Below are positions 62,747 to 64,000 of a stretch of DNA of 64,000 nucleotides, piece after piece; the first letter of the stretch is position 1; each line of letters opens with the position of its first letter. The position numbers and the translations under genes were made by a program. The notes beneath the pieces were generated by a model, which was not told where the DNA came from, made no database searches, and was given only the letters and a program-made list of their open reading frames with translations. This DNA comes from Triops longicaudatus (Eukaryota; Arthropoda; Branchiopoda; Notostraca; Triopsidae), in contig JAGQDJ010000084.1 of NCBI GenBank assembly GCA_022885665.1, forward strand, positions 124,001 through 188,000, read 5' to 3'.

Positions 62747-64000
62747 GTGTTTTCCTTTATTTTTAATTAACACATTGTGTCCTACTGAAGATATATTGCT
62801 AAAATAGACAAACATAGCCAAAAATACGTCCTTATTTTATATGACTCTACTGTTACTTACAGACCTTTGTTTTTTTCAATTCTTTCTTTTACTTCTTTCT
62901 ACTTTTAATTCTGGTCTGTTTCTCCTTATTTACAATCACTTGTCTTCGTTTCTTTATTTCCTTTCTTTTCTTAAAAAAAAACAGTAAACTCTAATTAATA
63001 CGGATTATCGATTATCTGTAAATAAACTTTGCGTTTTTAACTGCTACTTTAGTTTTGGTTATTTAAAAGTACTCCATTAATTTATTTCCTGAAGCATTCG
63101 GCTTTCATATTTAACGGAATCAAGAAAGATTCCATAACAAATCTTTTTACCTGTGAGCAATCGCAGGCTGTGAGCTCTCCATCTGCGCGACCTGTTTGGG
63201 ATTTCGAAACACGAATCGGTCCAAGAACTTGACTAACGTAAAATCTTGCAGCGGATCGCCTTGATAGCTAATATTCTGGCCTTTCATTATCGTCTGCGCG
63301 AAGAGGGCCACACTGGGATGAAAATGGACTGACATGGGCAAAACTTCGTATCGCGGTTCAGATTCAGCTTTGGCGTACAACGGATTCCGGGCCTTAAAAG
63401 ATCACACATAATTTAATATCACTGAAAACGCTGGCCACTAAAGAACTTGAAGAAGCAATGAAAACAAAATCATTAATTTTCAAATATAAAAAGAGCTTGT
63501 ATTATAGTTGGAAATTAAGTTACCAATGGATCATAAGTCTGAGGTTTGGACGCTTTCTGCTGATTTTCATTCAAGTTGGCACGATGGATCCAAGATGAAG
63601 AGGCAGATTTAGTTTCCTTTATGGCTTTCACCTTAATTTCGTTTCCATCCTAAAGAAAATAAACAGAACAAATCAATAACTACACAAAACAGGCCAAATG
63701 ATAAAGTAAAATAATTAAATCGTCACTTATTGGTTCGAAACAACACGATTAAATAATTCTACCTCTGGAAAGATAAAAAAAGAAAAAGAAAACAGTAAGG
63801 AAGAAAATTATTTTCTAAAAACATAATTATACAAAAAATACTGAATGTGACATATTGTGGACTAATAAGTATACAGAAATCGATAAACAGTCAAACAAAA
63901 TGAAGGACAGAGAAAAACGAAGAAAGTCACACAAAAATAACTCCAACAAACAGGAAAAATTCCAAATATAAATACGTACTCTAGATGACATAACAAATAC
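61387..64000 (-). CDS. CEBPZ: CCAAT/enhancer-binding protein zeta (NOC1/Mak21), C-terminal part
   Basis: Exons in transcript order: 63980-64000 (partial, cut by the window edge), 63524-63649, 63151-63392, 62105-62708, 61801-61945, 61387-61505; 418 C-terminal residues seen of about 1000. Family blocks: YDPLARNPLYAKAESEPRYE, SVHFHPSVALFAQTIMKG, GDPLQDFTLVKFLDRFVFRN, PPDELFFHRYFKQVAGK, then long acidic stretches, DADEEFAELL and a basic tail GKGKTKSFGKPKRGKGRR. Yeast Noc1/Mak21 works with Noc2 in early 60S pre-ribosome maturation in the nucleolus; human CEBPZ was also described as a CCAAT-binding activator. The end exon at the edge is inferred from VFVMSSR before GTACGT and is less sure. An AATAAA (minus) lies at 61362-61367, 20 bases past the stop. 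A T31 tract precedes the acceptor of the 604-nt exon. Confidence 0.92.
62713..62743 (-). repeat. Uninterrupted T31 tract ahead of a CEBPZ acceptor
   Basis: 31 A on the plus strand, directly beside the acceptor (sense TTTGTAG|GCG). It serves as the polypyrimidine tract of this intron. Confidence 0.9.

Overview
The window is eukaryotic nuclear DNA: AT-rich, with intron-split genes obeying GT-AG, AATAAA signals and no operons. Gene content (menin, RPS6KC1-type PX/MIT kinase, PAN3, RAB4) fits a bilaterian animal. Menin is, to my knowledge, missing from nematodes such as C. elegans. The many degenerate TTAGG/CCTAA tracts recall the arthropod telomere unit, so an arthropod is my best guess, not proven.

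I rebuilt eight genes exon by exon; every junction keeps frame. From left to right: TMX2 (+, 4669-6980), an ER membrane thioredoxin-like protein; DHX37 (-, 11867-23508), a DEAH helicase of small-subunit ribosome assembly; NXT1 (+, 24378-25081), the mRNA-export cofactor; PAN3 (-, 25445-31819), the deadenylase adaptor; RPS6KC1 (+, 32294-36680), a PX-MIT-kinase protein; RAB4 (-, 37771-38980), an endosomal GTPase; MEN1 (+, 44812-53877), menin; and CEBPZ/NOC1 (-, 61387 to beyond the right edge), a large-subunit ribosome biogenesis factor. A possible minus-strand gene end lies at 3879-4139, divergent to TMX2.

The genes alternate in direction: DHX37/NXT1, PAN3/RPS6KC1 and RAB4/MEN1 are head to head, TMX2/DHX37, NXT1/PAN3, RPS6KC1/RAB4 and MEN1/CEBPZ tail to tail. 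They are not one pathway, but several serve RNA and ribosome metabolism (DHX37, CEBPZ, NXT1, PAN3) and two serve endosomal membranes (RAB4, RPS6KC1).

The non-coding part is the unusual part. It holds (i) long degenerate TTAGG-like tracts with one strand polarity per block, which flip at two short conserved core sequences shared by at least three loci; (ii) a duplicated TMX2 3' end; (iii) two long foldbacks (about 9.9-10.25 kb and 39.9-40.4 kb); (iv) several MITE-like elements, some with pogo-type ends; and (v) two decayed exon copies in DHX37 introns. I see no new gene system; the repeat family with polarity-switching cores is the best candidate for something undescribed. No tRNA, rRNA or CRISPR array was recognised by eye.
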